In this document: positions 7,356 to 19,378 of the stretch, one piece after another
Layout: every line of letters starts with the position of its first letter
Numbering within the stretch: the stretch's first letter is position 1
DNA from: Bryobacterales bacterium
Lineage (GTDB): Bacteria; Acidobacteriota; Terriglobia; Bryobacterales; Bryobacteraceae
NCBI GenBank assembly: GCA_003167495.1
Contig: PMSX01000139.1
Span: forward strand, 1-64,000
DNA length: 64,000 nt
Direction of reading: 5' to 3'
The notes under the pieces: model-generated
What the model was told of the DNA's origin: nothing
Database searches by the model: none
What the model saw: only the letters and a program-made list of their open reading frames with translations
Translations under genes and position numbers: made by a program

Positions 7356-8837
7356 ATGAACAAACAGATTTTTTGGAGGCGCCCTCAAGCCGTATTCCTG
7401 GCCGGAGCGCTGGCGGTGGGCTTAGGTGTGGCCGGCTTCGCCGCAAGCCATGCCGAAAGCGCCAATTCCCCAGTCTTGTTAAAGCTGGCGAGCGGGGACG
7501 AAGGCCCAAGCCGCAATGGTTTCGCGCCGGTCGTTAAGAAGGTGTTGCCAGCGGTCGTCAGTATTGAGTCCACGAAAGTGTCCAAGATCCCGACGGCATT
7601 CGAAGAGGGTGCGCCCGATGACCCGCTGTTCCGCCAATTCTTCGGTAACGACGATTCGAACCGGCAGTTCGGTACTCCTCGTGAAGCCCCGGACCAGCGT
7701 GAACAAGGGCTGGGCTCCGGCGTCATCCTCTCACCGGATGGTTATATCGTCACAAACAATCACGTCGTCGACGGTGCCACGGGCATCCGCGTCACCCTCG
7801 CCGACAAGCGTCAGTTCAAAGCCAAGGTTATCGGAGCCGACCCGAAGTCCGATATCGCCGTTATCAAGATCGACGCCACCAACCTTCCCTGCGTTACGGT
7901 CGGCGACTCGTCCAAAATTCAGGTGGGCGACTACGCTCTGGCCATCGGTAATCCATTCGGCGTGGGACAAACCGTCACGATGGGCATCGTCAGCGCTACG
8001 GGAAGATCCCATCTCGGTATCGAGGAGTACGAGGATTTCATCCAGACCGACGCCCCGATCAACCCAGGCAATTCGGGAGGGGCGCTGGTAAACGACCGCG
8101 GTGAGCTGATTGGCATCAACACCGCGATCATTGCACACGGCTCCAGCGGAAATCAGGGCATTGGCTTTGCAGTCCCCGTGAATATGGCCCGCAATGTTAT
8201 GGATCAATTGGTCAAAACGGGGAAGGTCACCCGCGCCTATTTGGGTATTGTTCCTCAAGACGTGACGCCTGCAATCGCTAAGGCATTCGGTGAGAAGGAC
8301 GCGCACGGAGCTTTAGTCGGCGACGTAAGCGCGAATAGCCCTGCTCAGAAAAGCGGGATCGAAAAGGGCGACATCATCCTCGATGTGAATGGCAAAACAG
8401 TCGCCGATAGCAACGAACTCCGCATGACGATCTCCATGATGCAGCCGAATGCCGACATCAACCTGCGGGTCTCTCGGAACGGTTCGCAACGCGACGTTGC
8501 CGTGCAACTGGGAGAATTGCCGACCGCCACTGCGTCGGCCAAGCAAAACGGCCAGAAAGAAAACAGCGTGCTGTCTGGCGTTTCGGTGGAAAACCTGGAT
8601 GCTGAGTCGGCGCAAGATCTGAAGCTGCCAGCTAATGCACAAGGCGTAGTCGTAACCAACGTTAGTCCCTCCAGCGAAGCCGCAGACGCCGGCCTGCGCC
8701 GTGGCGACGTGATTCAGGAAGTCAACCACAAACCCGTGAAGAATACCTCCGATTTCGAGCACGCCGTCGGTAACTCGAAAGAGGACACCCTCCTGTTGGT
8801 GAACCGAAACGGCAGCACGATGTACCTGGCTGTCTAA
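7356..8837 (+). CDS. HtrA/DegQ-type periplasmic serine protease
   Basis: Do-like protease-chaperone acting on misfolded envelope proteins. The ATG at 7356 is chosen because GGAG lies 6 nt upstream and it opens a signal peptide (QAVFLAGALAVGLGVAGF); an upstream in-frame TTG has no support. The catalytic triad is visible: His in VTNNHVVDG, Asp in PKSDIAVIK, Ser in NPGNSGGALVN. Two PDZ domains follow (about residues 285-380 and 400-490), as in DegP/DegQ. It lies 149 bp after the two-component genes, so it may be their target. A strong terminator follows. Confidence 0.93.
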   Translation: MNKQIFWRRPQAVFLAGALAVGLGVAGFAASHAESANSPVLLKLASGDEGPSRNGFAPVVKKVLPAVVSIESTKVSKIPTAFEEGAPDDPLFRQFFGNDDSNRQFGTPREAPDQREQGLGSGVILSPDGYIVTNNHVVDGATGIRVTLADKRQFKAKVIGADPKSDIAVIKIDATNLPCVTVGDSSKIQVGDYALAIGNPFGVGQTVTMGIVSATGRSHLGIEEYEDFIQTDAPINPGNSGGALVNDRGELIGINTAIIAHGSSGNQGIGFAVPVNMARNVMDQLVKTGKVTRAYLGIVPQDVTPAIAKAFGEKDAHGALVGDVSANSPAQKSGIEKGDIILDVNGKTVADSNELRMTISMMQPNADINLRVSRNGSQRDVAVQLGELPTATASAKQNGQKENSVLSGVSVENLDAESAQDLKLPANAQGVVVTNVSPSSEAADAGLRRGDVIQEVNHKPVKNTSDFEHAVGNSKEDTLLLVNRNGSTMYLAV

Positions 8838-8854
8838 GAGGTAAGCATCAGGTT

Positions 8855-8894
8855 GGCCAGTCCCGGCGCTCCTCCGAGCCGGGACCGGCCTTTT
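8855..8894 (+). terminator. Rho-independent terminator after htrA
   Basis: Stem GTCCCGGC/GCCGGGAC (8 bp, perfect), extended by GGCC/GGCC after a one-base mismatch, ends in CTTTTG. It lies 18 bp after the htrA stop and separates it from the convergent zwf operon. The rest of the 308-bp gap to 9145 holds only a short palindrome (GCAAAAC/GTTTTGC, 9004-9020) and no gene. Confidence 0.8.
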
Positions 8895-9145
8895 GTTCTG
8901 CTGGATTGTCAAAGAACAATGGCCGGTCCACTTAAAGCTTAATTCTCGCGAGCACCCATCAGGAGTATCAATAGGAGCGGAACGCCAGAGTCTCCCTGCA
9001 CCGGCAAAACCGGGTTTTGCTAATCATTTCGCTGACGAGCGTTCGCGGGGATCATGGAATCTCGATTTCGGATAACTGCGGTGCAACAGGTTAAAGAGTT
9101 GAGTCGGCCGCGTGGTACGGATCACCCATCGGGAGTTCGCGCTCT

Positions 9146-10549
9146 TTATCCGGATGCTTTCTCAGGCTTTGGATTGTGCCAGGAGCCGTCTGGAGCTATG
9201 AGCGTGTCGGCGTCCTTTGGTCCCCAGCCATGGCGCCTGTAAGGTCGAACCCGGTGGTGCGTCTTGAGGACCGGATCGACTACCGCCCAAGCGGCTTCGA
9301 CCGCGTCCTGACGGGCGAAGAGCGCTCCATTGCCGTTCATCGCATCGCCCAAAAGCCGTTCATAGGGCGCTTCCTCTCCTGCCAGTTCTTCGGTCAGGTA
9401 GAGTTCTCGCTGTTCCCCGACGAACTCTTTTCCCGCGAGCTTGACGCGAGCGGCGAGGGCGATGGCTGAGTTTGGGGAGAGCCGGAAGCGCAGGTAGTTG
9501 GCACGGCCAGTTGCGGGCGCTGAGTCGGCAAAGAGATCCTGCGGCGGCGGTTTCAGCTCCACCAGAACCTCAGTTGCGGTTTCCGCCAGATATTTGCCAG
9601 AGCGCAGGTACCACGGCACCCCTGCCCAGCGCCAAGAATTGACGGATAGCCGCAAGGCGCAGAATGTCTCGACGTCGGAGTTCTTCGCCACACCTCGCTC
9701 CTTGCGATAGCCCGTGTACTGGCCGCGAACCAAGTCTTCAGGCTTTAGCGGGCGCATGGCCTGAAAGACCTTGGCTTTCTCGGTGTGAACGGCCCCAAAG
9801 TCTCTATCGGCTGGGGGCTCCATGGCAAGTAGCGCAACGACCTGGAACAGATGGTTCTCAATTACGTCGCGCAGACACCCGGCGGTCTCGTAGAACGCTC
9901 CCCGGTCCTCGACGCCGAAGTCCTCCGCTAGGGTGACCTGGACGCTTGCTACGTAGTTGCGATTCCAGATGGGCTCCAGAAACGAATTGGCGAATCGGAA
10001 GTAGAGGATGTTCATGATCGCCTCTTTCCCGAGGAAGTGGTCGATGCGGAAGATTGAATCTTCCGGGAATACCTTCTCCGCGACACGGTTGAGCTCGCGT
10101 GCGGAAGCCAGGTCGCGTCCGAAGGGCTTTTCGACAATCACACGCGCATGCTCGCCCAGGTTCGCAGTTCCGAGTCCCTTGATGACTGTTCCGAAGAGTG
10201 CTGGCGGGATAGCCAGGTAGTGCGCCGGACGGCGCGCGCTGCCCAGCTCTTTTTTCAGCGCGGCGAACGTGGCTGGCTCCTCATAATCCCCGCCTACATA
10301 TTTGAGCAAGGACAGAAGATGCTTGAGGGCACTCCGATTATCGATCCCGCCCGATTCCTTTAAACTGTCACTTACCCGTTTGTGCAGACTTGCCAGAGTC
10401 AAAGTCGGCAGGGCGACGCCGATGATCGGAACCTTCAGCGTTCCTCGTTTGACCATCGCATACAGTGCCGGGAAGATCATCTTGTAAGCGAGATCGCCCG
10501 TTACCCCGAAGATTACCAGCGCGTCCGAACGGGAAGCTGCCTCCATCAA
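9146..10549 (-). CDS. zwf: Glucose-6-phosphate dehydrogenase
   Basis: 467 residues; oxidises glucose 6-phosphate to 6-phosphogluconolactone with NAD(P)+, the entry to the oxidative pentose phosphate pathway. The nucleotide site [17 protein letters not shown] is a variant of the usual GASGDLAxRKLxPAL. The substrate-binding/catalytic motif RIDHFLGKE is intact, as are [10 protein letters not shown] and the C-terminal half. Its start overlaps the gnd stop by 4 nt (ATGA), so it is the last gene of tal-gnd-zwf. No 6-phosphogluconolactonase is present in the window; the host would have to supply it or it proceeds spontaneously. Confidence 0.95.
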   Translation of the reverse strand: MMEAASRSDALVIFGVTGDLAYKMIFPALYAMVKRGTLKVPIIGVALPTLTLASLHKRVSDSLKESGGIDNRSALKHLLSLLKYVGGDYEEPATFAALKKELGSARRPAHYLAIPPALFGTVIKGLGTANLGEHARVIVEKPFGRDLASARELNRVAEKVFPEDSIFRIDHFLGKEAIMNILYFRFANSFLEPIWNRNYVASVQVTLAEDFGVEDRGAFYETAGCLRDVIENHLFQVVALLAMEPPADRDFGAVHTEKAKVFQAMRPLKPEDLVRGQYTGYRKERGVAKNSDVETFCALRLSVNSWRWAGVPWYLRSGKYLAETATEVLVELKPPPQDLFADSAPATGRANYLRFRLSPNSAIALAARVKLAGKEFVGEQRELYLTEELAGEEAPYERLLGDAMNGNGALFARQDAVEAAWAVVDPVLKTHHRVRPYRRHGWGPKDADTLIAPDGSWHNPKPEKASG

Positions 10550-11577
10550 CTACCTGCCTTCGCGGCCGCAGCCTTCTCCTCGTGGCCGCCGAATTGATAA
10601 CGAAGCGCGGACAATAACTTGTCGGCGAAGTCATCCTCGCCGCGCGAACTGAAGCGCTCGTATAACGCTGCACTGAGAACCGGGGCCGGAACCGACTCAT
10701 CAATGGCAGCCGCAATCGTCCAGCGTCCCTCGCCTGAGTCCGACACGCGACCGGCGAAATTTGCGAGGTCTGGACTATCGAGAAGCGCCGCGGCGGCCAA
10801 GTCGAGAAGCCACGAAGCGATGACACTGCCTCGCCGCCAAACCTCAGCGATGTCGGCCAGATTCAAGTTGTACGCGTAATGTTCCGGGTGGCGCATCGGC
10901 GCGGTTTCGGCGTCGGTGGTACGGTCTTGCTTGCCGGCATTGGCATGGCGAAGGATATTCAACCCCTCCGCATAGGAGGCCATGATGCCGTACTCGATGC
11001 CATTGTGAACCATCTTGACGAAGTGACCCGCGCCGCTCGGACCGCAGTACAGGTAGCCGTGCTCAGCAGTGCCGCCCAGTTTTTCCCGCCCAGGGGTGCG
11101 CGGCGCCTCCGTAATGGTTGGAGCCAGGGCGGAGAAAACCGAGTCGATGCGACGGACGACGTTTTCATCACCGCCAATCATCAAGCAGTAGCCCCGCTCC
11201 GCCCCCCACACTCCGCCGCTAGTGCCGACGTCCACATAATGGATGCTTTTCGTTTTTAGCTCGGCGGCGCGCCGGATGTCATCGTGGTAGTGGGAATTGC
11301 CTCCATCGATCACCACGTCGTCGGGTTTGAGGAGAGGGATTAGGGTCTTCAGCGTCGGATCGACGACGCCGGCGGGGACCATCAGCCAGACGGTGCGCGG
11401 CGGCTTCAACTTACTGACAAAGTCTTCGAGCGACGTCGTCCCGACGGCCCCGTCTTTCGCGATCGCCTGCACTGTTTCCTGTTGAAGGTCGTAAACGACG
11501 CAACGGTGGCCAGCCTTTATGAGACGTTTCACCATGTTGGTTCCCATCCGGCCCAAGCCGATCATGCCCAGTTCCAT
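10546..11577 (-). CDS. gnd: 6-phosphogluconate dehydrogenase, short form
   Basis: 343 residues, the short YqeC/GntZ-like class rather than the ~470-residue E. coli type. N-terminal Rossmann GLGRMGTNM, substrate motifs [12 protein letters not shown] and [19 protein letters not shown], catalytic Lys region [16 protein letters not shown], and SDSGEGRWT at the start of the last domain. Converts 6-phosphogluconate to ribulose 5-phosphate and CO2. Lies 194 bp after tal and overlaps zwf by 4 nt. In short-form enzymes NAD+ preference is common, but I cannot read cofactor use from the sequence alone. Confidence 0.94.
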   Translation of the reverse strand: MELGMIGLGRMGTNMVKRLIKAGHRCVVYDLQQETVQAIAKDGAVGTTSLEDFVSKLKPPRTVWLMVPAGVVDPTLKTLIPLLKPDDVVIDGGNSHYHDDIRRAAELKTKSIHYVDVGTSGGVWGAERGYCLMIGGDENVVRRIDSVFSALAPTITEAPRTPGREKLGGTAEHGYLYCGPSGAGHFVKMVHNGIEYGIMASYAEGLNILRHANAGKQDRTTDAETAPMRHPEHYAYNLNLADIAEVWRRGSVIASWLLDLAAAALLDSPDLANFAGRVSDSGEGRWTIAAAIDESVPAPVLSAALYERFSSRGEDDFADKLLSALRYQFGGHEEKAAAAKAGS

Positions 11578-11771
11578 ATATTTTCCTTTGTCCTTAGAAA
11601 GGGTGGCTCTCCAGCTGACTCTTACTTCGTGGCGCGCTCGAGCTTACGGTCTCGGATGAATCGACCCTCCAGATCGTGCCCTCGGTAACCACACTCTGCT
11701 CGAAGGGATCGTCCGCGAGCAAGGTCAATGAGCAAGTGTTACGGATCCGCTTGCTGAGCTGTCATGTGGAC

Positions 11772-12857
11772 CTAGCCGGCGGCTCGGAGCGTGGTGACCT
11801 TCGACTCAATGCAACTGAGGAGATCTTTCCACGATGCCACGAATGAAGCAGCGCCCTCTCGCTGAAGATCGGCCGCGAGTTGTTCGTTGTCGACGCCGGC
11901 CTTCGCGAACGCCGCGAGCACCTTCTCGGCATCACCGCCATCTTCCGGTAAGACCTCGCATGGTTCGCCGTGATCGGCGAATGCAAGCAGCGTTTTCTCG
12001 GGAATCGTATTGATTGTGTCCGGCGCAGCGAGCGCCTTAATGTAGAGGATATCGGAGGCGTCGGGGTCTTTCGTACCTGTGCTCGCCCAAAGCAGGCGCT
12101 GCGGCTGAGCGACGGCATCGGCGGCTCTTCGCCAGCGTGGCGAAGCGAGGAGATCGCGATACGCTTTGTAAGTACGTTTTGCAATTGCGATGCCCAAACG
12201 ATCGTGAAGGTCCTTTGGAACCTTCCCCATTACCGCTTTGTCCCACCGGCTGATGAACATCGATGCTACCGAGCGCACCTTTGGATTGAGCCCCGTGGCG
12301 ATTCGGCGCTCGATGCCCCGCAGATACGCTTCCGCTCCTCCGGCATAGTGCCCGGCCGAGAACAAGAGTGTGACATTTACGGGTACGCCCCGAAAGATGG
12401 CTTCTTCAATCGCAAAGTGCCCTTCGCTGGTCCCCGGAATCTTGATGAAGAGATTGGGTCGTTGCGCTTGAGCGTGGAGACGAGCGGCCTCTTTGACAGT
12501 GCTCGCCGCTTCATATGCCAACGAGGGAGAAACCTCCAATGACACCCATCCATCGATCCCAGCCGTTCGGTCGTGGATTGGTCGAAAGAGATCGGCGGCC
12601 TGCCTCAGGTCCTCGATCGCAAGCTCGAAGAAGAGCTCTTCGCCTGACTTACCGTCCTTCTTCTTCTGGCGGATGGCGTCATCGTAGAAGTTCGAGTTTT
12701 TGATGGCCAGATCGAAGATCGACGGATTCGAAGTGAGCCCAGTGACCGACAAATCATCGATGTAATGGCGCAAGGTTCCACTCGTCAGCAGCTTTCGAGT
12801 GATGTTATCAAGCCAAAGGCTTTGGCCAAGATCGTGAAGTTGCTGTGTGGGCTTCAT
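11772..12857 (-). CDS. tal: Transaldolase
   Basis: 361 residues, TAL type 2 (long actinobacterial/cyanobacterial-like). Motifs: DDLSVTGLTSNPSIFDLAI near the N-terminus, the Schiff-base lysine in NLFIKIPGT, NVTLLFS, and RLLWASTGTKDP. It exchanges a dihydroxyacetone unit between sugar phosphates, connecting the pentose phosphate pool with fructose 6-phosphate, a phosphoketolase substrate. First gene of tal-gnd-zwf. The ATG at 12857 is only 7 nt downstream of a proposed -10 hexamer, so the mRNA may be leaderless; indeed no Shine-Dalgarno is visible. A short relic of a second tal copy lies at 29473-29527. Confidence 0.95.
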   Translation of the reverse strand: MKPTQQLHDLGQSLWLDNITRKLLTSGTLRHYIDDLSVTGLTSNPSIFDLAIKNSNFYDDAIRQKKKDGKSGEELFFELAIEDLRQAADLFRPIHDRTAGIDGWVSLEVSPSLAYEAASTVKEAARLHAQAQRPNLFIKIPGTSEGHFAIEEAIFRGVPVNVTLLFSAGHYAGGAEAYLRGIERRIATGLNPKVRSVASMFISRWDKAVMGKVPKDLHDRLGIAIAKRTYKAYRDLLASPRWRRAADAVAQPQRLLWASTGTKDPDASDILYIKALAAPDTINTIPEKTLLAFADHGEPCEVLPEDGGDAEKVLAAFAKAGVDNEQLAADLQREGAASFVASWKDLLSCIESKVTTLRAAG

Positions 12858-12864
12858 AACTTCA

Positions 12865-12899
12865 ACGGTAAGTTAATCATCGTCAAAATGCCGTCAAAA
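12865..12899 (-). promoter_or_regulatory. TTTTGAC 11-bp direct repeat + -10 in front of tal
   Basis: Read on the minus strand: TTTTGAC (12899-12893), GGCA, TTTTGAC (12888-12882), then 10 bp after the extended TTGACG, TACCGT (12870-12865), then 7 nt to the ATG. The two heptamers are identical and 11 bp apart. Neither TTGAC sits 16-18 bp from the -10 candidate, so it is not a plain sigma-70 promoter; the geometry matches activator boxes of PhoB/OmpR regulators. The remaining 225-bp gap (12858-13082) has no gene. Confidence 0.72.
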
Positions 12900-13082
12900 A
12901 ATGCGTGAATGGTTTTGTCAGAGAGGGTTTGACCGTTGCGCGCCGATCTCCATGCTTGTTAACGATCATTTTGAAAACGCAAGAATTTTGAACCTTGGGC
13001 CGGCTCCGCAACATCATTTGCGCCGGGGGCCCTATCATCCGTCCGAACATCTGCGCCTACGGTTGGTGCTGAAATTCAAATT

Positions 13083-15275
<2,193 letters not shown>

Positions 15276-15288
15276 AGTATGTGTCGCG

Positions 15289-15408
15289 TTATCGGCGCGC
15301 GCGTCGGCTTAGCAGAATCGCTCCCGCAATTACCAATGCGGCGATTAACACACAGATCGGTAGCCAACTACCCATTGAACCGCCCATCCATCCGTTGTGG
15401 TCCATCAT
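15289..15408 (-). CDS. Tiny Met/Trp/His-rich membrane protein next to copA
   Basis: 39 codons, start at 15408 (or the second ATG at 15405), with GGAGGG 11 nt upstream. The N-terminus [15 protein letters not shown] is rich in Met with one His, a soft-metal-binding look; one TM helix ([18 protein letters not shown]) and a basic tail RRARR follow, giving an outside-N orientation. It ends 14 bp before copA. Small MMGG-type membrane peptides beside copper genes are common, so a role in copper handling is likely but unproven. Confidence 0.68.
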   Translation of the reverse strand: MMDHNGWMGGSMGSWLPICVLIAALVIAGAILLSRRARR

Positions 15409-15530
15409 AAAGCCTTATTCCCTCCGAGCGTCACAGTCCTTTGGGCACGTCGGTACCCATAACCGCTAACGTGCTGATTGCCCGGACAACTGAGTGTAAG
15501 CTTGATTTTCGCCGTCCTGTATCTTCATGC

Positions 15531-15647
15531 TTATTGACCGCTGATGGTCAACTGACGATAAGCGATCGAAGAGGCGCTCGATTGCCTTGGATGGCCCCGC
15601 AGCTGCCGATCATATGTCAGCGCCATTTTGCGGCCATATTGATTCAT
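15531..15647 (-). CDS. Possible 38-aa leader ORF upstream of the copA operon
   Basis: MNQYGRKMALTYDRQL... to a TAA at 15531. The only support is its position: its ATG is 9 nt after the TACGAA hexamer of the degenerate TTTTGAC-type site, like the leaderless starts at tal and tpi. No homologue recognised and no ribosome site. The rest of 15409-15702 contains no other gene. Confidence 0.25.
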   Translation of the reverse strand: MNQYGRKMALTYDRQLRGHPRQSSASSIAYRQLTISGQ

Positions 15648-15656
15648 CCGAGCGCG

Positions 15657-15691
15657 TTCGTAAGGGAATAAATGTCAAAGCAATATCAAAA
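15657..15691 (-). promoter_or_regulatory. Degenerate TTTTGAC-type repeat on the copA side
   Basis: Minus strand: TTTTGAT (15691-15685), ATTG, CTTTGAC (15680-15674), 10 bp after TTGACA, then TACGAA (15662-15657). Spacing equals the six better sites, but each heptamer has one mismatch. It lies just past the ppk2 stop and ~250 bp upstream of the small gene before copA. Confidence 0.42.
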
Positions 15692-15702
15692 AGGGAAATC
15701 AA

Positions 15703-16593
15703 TCAAGTGCGAGTTTCATCCGACTCCTTAGTCAGGACCTTGCGGATATTCTGTAATTCCGCGCGGCGTTTCCCGGTAGTCTTCGGATAGGCCATCTTGA
15801 GACCCGCAAGAGCGTCCAGCACAATTTGGGAGACGATGAGCCGCGCATTCTCCTTGTCATCGGCGGGGACGACATACCAAGGAGCGTGGCGCGTGGTTGT
15901 AGAGCTGAGGCAGTCTTCGAAAGCCTTCGTGTACTGCGTCCAGTATTTTCTCTCGTGAACGTCCGATGCGCTGAATTCCCAATTTTTATCAGCTTCATCA
16001 ATCCGTTCCAGGAATCGCTTGCGTTGTTCTTCGTTCGAAAGATGGAGGAAGATCTTAATGGTCCGCGTACCGTTGCGATAGAGGTGGCGCTCGAAGTTTG
16101 TTATGGATTGATAGCGCTCGTCCCAGATGTCTTTTTTATGGTGGAGTTTCTCTGGTAGCCGCTGGGTCTTGAGTATCTCGGGATGCACCTTTACAACCAG
16201 CACCTCCTCATAGTAGGAACGATTGAATATGCCAATTTTCCCGCGTGCCGGCAAGTGACGCGTTGTGCGCCAAAGAAAATCATGTTCTAATTCATCGGCG
16301 CTTGGTTGCTTGAAGCTGGAAACCTGGCACCCCTGGGGGTTGACCCCGGACATGACGTGACGGATGGCGCCGTCTTTGCCTGCAGCATCCATGCCCTGGA
16401 ATATCAGCAGCAACGCATAGCGATTGGATGCGTAGTGCAAGCGCTGAAGCGAATTCAGTTCCTCGACATGTCTTTCAAGGATCTCGTTGTACTCTTCCTT
16501 TGACTTGGCGAAAGGCTTGACAACGGTGGGCCAATCTTTGAGTATTACTTTCTTGCCGGGGGGTACGCGGAAATCATGTGAATCGATTTTCAT
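15703..16593 (-). CDS. ppk2: Polyphosphate kinase 2 family phosphotransferase
   Basis: 296 residues, single-domain PPK2. Walker [15 protein letters not shown], lid/Walker B region [19 protein letters not shown], and the [20 protein letters not shown] segment are all typical. The enzyme moves phosphate between polyphosphate and nucleotides (AMP, ADP or GDP, depending on class; the sequence resembles the class often called polyP:AMP/ADP phosphotransferase). Its start overlaps the stop of the proton-ATPase gene by 4 nt, making it the last gene of the xfp operon. In context it would regenerate ADP/ATP from polyP when carbon flow stops. Confidence 0.92.
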   Translation of the reverse strand: MKIDSHDFRVPPGKKVILKDWPTVVKPFAKSKEEYNEILERHVEELNSLQRLHYASNRYALLLIFQGMDAAGKDGAIRHVMSGVNPQGCQVSSFKQPSADELEHDFLWRTTRHLPARGKIGIFNRSYYEEVLVVKVHPEILKTQRLPEKLHHKKDIWDERYQSITNFERHLYRNGTRTIKIFLHLSNEEQRKRFLERIDEADKNWEFSASDVHERKYWTQYTKAFEDCLSSTTTRHAPWYVVPADDKENARLIVSQIVLDALAGLKMAYPKTTGKRRAELQNIRKVLTKESDETRT

Positions 16594-19244
16594 TTGGCGG
16601 CAGCCTTGACCTGCACTGCCTCTTCAGGGGTCTCGATCTCCGCCTCCCGCCAATCTTGATCTGCCTGGCCATATTGGTGTCCGCGCTCTTCGTAAATCTC
16701 ATAGGCACGGGCGGCGATTTGCGATTGACGGTCAACTGGTTTCTTTGCTAAGAGAGGAGCCTCCTTGGGATCGAAGATCCGATAGGCGAGCAATTTGATG
16801 CGGTCGTTGACAAGCGCCCAGCAAATCGCATAGGCCCAGACGAACCCGGCCCATTTCCAGCCGAGAGGAGTCATGAAGAGTCCATACACGGCGATGAGTG
16901 TGGCTACCGTTTGTGTGCCAAGCACCGCCACCCACAGGATCCGCGCCGGGCGAATAGACCAGAAAGGACCGCGCGTGCGGGTGAGGAAGATCGTGAGATG
17001 TCCGGCAATCGAGAGCTTCAAATACATAAGCGTTTGAATGTGGTTGCGGTCAAGATGAAAGACACGCTCGCCCATGTAAAACAAACCGAACGCGGCGACG
17101 ACTCCGATGACGCCGAGGATTGTGGAAATGCCTAGCACCAAGCGCATGTTCCAAGCCTCGGGCTTGTCCCGATAGTGAACGTTGTCGTAGGCAATAGAGA
17201 GAATTGCACCATCGTTGAGCAACGCAATCATGACGATCATCACCGCAGTTACCGGGTAAAAGTTGAATACTAGGATCGCCAGCGTCATGAAGAACAGCAC
17301 GCGCAACGTTTCGGCGATGCGGTACATGGCGTAGCTATTCATTCGCTGGAAGATGCGGCGGCTTTCCTTGATTGCGTCGATCGTGACCGAAAGGCCTTCA
17401 GCCAGGAGGACGATGGAGGCCGCGGCCCTTGCGGTATCCGTAGCACCAGAAACGGCAATGCCGCAATCGGCTTTCTTGAGCGCGGGAGCGTCGTTCACTC
17501 CATCGCCCATCATTCCGACGATATGTTCGCGCTGCTGCAGAACATCCACAATATGGAATTTATGTTCGGGGAACACTTGGGCGAAGCCGTCGGCCTTTTC
17601 GATGGCCTCTGCGGACTGTGTCGATTCGTGGTGCTTGGTGTTGGCTAATTGGCTGGCATCGAATATATTCGTGCCCATGCCGAGTTGCTTGGCGGTTTCC
17701 TTAGCGATAGACATTTGGTCACCGGTAACCATCTTGACGCTCACACCCATCTGGCGTGCGCTTGCGATGGTCGCTTTAGCCTGTTCACGGGGCGGATCGA
17801 ACAGTGGCAACATACCGGTAAACTGCCAATTGCCTTCTTGATCCGCCCGCGCAACTCCGAGGGAACGAAAGCCTCGCGACGCAAAGTCGTCAATCGCTTT
17901 CTCGACGGCTGGCTTTACTTCGACGGCATTAACCGCCATCGCGAGAATGACCTGCGGCGCACCTTTGGCCACGTAGAATTGTTTGCCGTCGGAAGCTTTG
18001 ACAGTAGCTTCAGTTCGCTTATGCACTGGGTCAAAGGGCTGGAAATGGAGGATCTGATGGCTCTTCAGGGCCTTCTCGTCCTTAACAGCGCCGATGATGG
18101 CAACGTCAATTGTGTCTTTATCCTCCGCACGGGAGGCGAGCGCAGCCCAAAGTATGACTTCCTCAGCCGCGATATTGTCCAAGGTGAACGGCTCGCCCAG
18201 TGTGAGCTTGTTTTGAGTCAATGTGCCGGTTTTGTCGGAGCATAAGACGTCTACCCCGGCTAACTCTTCGATTGCTGAGAGCCTGGTGACGATCGCTTCC
18301 TTTTTCGCCAGTTTGCGGGCGCCAACCGCCATGGTGACTGACAGGACCGTCGGCATTGCCACAGGAATGGAGGCGACCAGAAGTACGAGAGCGAACTCCA
18401 ACGTGCTGAGAATTGGATCGTGGCGGAAGAGTGCGACGATCACGATTAGCAGTACTAGAGCCACCGCGAGCACGATGAGGTAATCGCCAATTTTCATGAC
18501 GGCCTTTTGGAAATGGCTGACCGTGTGGGCTTCCTCCACAAGTTGTGCAGTCTTGCCGAAATAGGTATTCGTTCCGGTGGCGTATACCATCGCTTCGATT
18601 TCGCCGCGGCGCACAATCGATCCCGAGAACACCGGATCGCCAGGTTTACGATCGACGGGCAAGGATTCGCCTGTTAGCGCGGACTGATCGACCTGTATAG
18701 GGTCGCCTGCGAGCAAACGCGCATCCGCCGGCACGATGTCACCGAGGCGGAGACGGATCACGTCGCCTTTCACCACCTCCCGCGCCGGCGGGTCGGCCCA
18801 TTTTCCATCACGCTTAACCTTCGCCGTGCTGGCCAAGCGTTTCTTCAGGGCAGCGATGGCGTCGCCCGCTTGATGTTCTTCCCAGAATCCGACCACCGCA
18901 TTCGAGCACAACAAAAGCAGGATGATGAAAAAATCGGGCCAGTGACGGACAACCGCGGACAAAATCACGGCCGCCTCTATCATCCAGGGAATCGGTCCCC
19001 AAAAGTAGCTGAGGAATTTCAGGAACAGATTGTCTTTTTTCTCTTTAAGCTCGTTGGGCCCGTCTTCAGCGAGACGCTTTTGCGCTTCCGCTTGCGTGAG
19101 TCCGTCCGGTGTCGATCCAAGCTTTTTCTCCACTTCCGCCATCGGCAGAGATTTCAGCTCGTCTTTTGCCGCAGCCTGCGGGCTGGGCTTCGTCTTGGCT
19201 TTTTCATCTGGCTTCGAGTCGGTTTTGTCCGCGGTTGCTTCCAC
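16590..19244 (-). CDS. Plasma-membrane-type H+-exporting P3A ATPase
   Basis: 884 residues, the fungal/plant Pma1-like class. Features: N-terminal charged tail (Lys/Ala-rich, residues 1-40), cation ATPase N domain, actuator [11 protein letters not shown]4 motif [14 protein letters not shown], phosphorylation site [30 protein letters not shown], and [21 protein letters not shown]. Such pumps export protons at the cost of ATP. The ppk2 gene overlaps its end. In the operon with phosphoketolase, which produces acid via acetate, a pH/pmf-maintenance role is a sensible inference. Confidence 0.92.
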   Translation of the reverse strand: MEATADKTDSKPDEKAKTKPSPQAAAKDELKSLPMAEVEKKLGSTPDGLTQAEAQKRLAEDGPNELKEKKDNLFLKFLSYFWGPIPWMIEAAVILSAVVRHWPDFFIILLLLCSNAVVGFWEEHQAGDAIAALKKRLASTAKVKRDGKWADPPAREVVKGDVIRLRLGDIVPADARLLAGDPIQVDQSALTGESLPVDRKPGDPVFSGSIVRRGEIEAMVYATGTNTYFGKTAQLVEEAHTVSHFQKAVMKIGDYLIVLAVALVLLIVIVALFRHDPILSTLEFALVLLVASIPVAMPTVLSVTMAVGARKLAKKEAIVTRLSAIEELAGVDVLCSDKTGTLTQNKLTLGEPFTLDNIAAEEVILWAALASRAEDKDTIDVAIIGAVKDEKALKSHQILHFQPFDPVHKRTEATVKASDGKQFYVAKGAPQVILAMAVNAVEVKPAVEKAIDDFASRGFRSLGVARADQEGNWQFTGMLPLFDPPREQAKATIASARQMGVSVKMVTGDQMSIAKETAKQLGMGTNIFDASQLANTKHHESTQSAEAIEKADGFAQVFPEHKFHIVDVLQQREHIVGMMGDGVNDAPALKKADCGIAVSGATDTARAAASIVLLAEGLSVTIDAIKESRRIFQRMNSYAMYRIAETLRVLFFMTLAILVFNFYPVTAVMIVMIALLNDGAILSIAYDNVHYRDKPEAWNMRLVLGISTILGVIGVVAAFGLFYMGERVFHLDRNHIQTLMYLKLSIAGHLTIFLTRTRGPFWSIRPARILWVAVLGTQTVATLIAVYGLFMTPLGWKWAGFVWAYAICWALVNDRIKLLAYRIFDPKEAPLLAKKPVDRQSQIAARAYEIYEERGHQYGQADQDWREAEIETPEEAVQVKAAAK

Positions 19245-19378
19245 GATGATGTTCCTTCCGTTCTTTTCGGGTTTCGGGGTACACGTGCGGAGATGCTACT
19301 GACGGGTATCGATCCCTGCGGTCGGTTAGTCCCCGTCCCACCTGCCACTTGCAGTTTTGCGAGTCTTCAAACCCCCCA

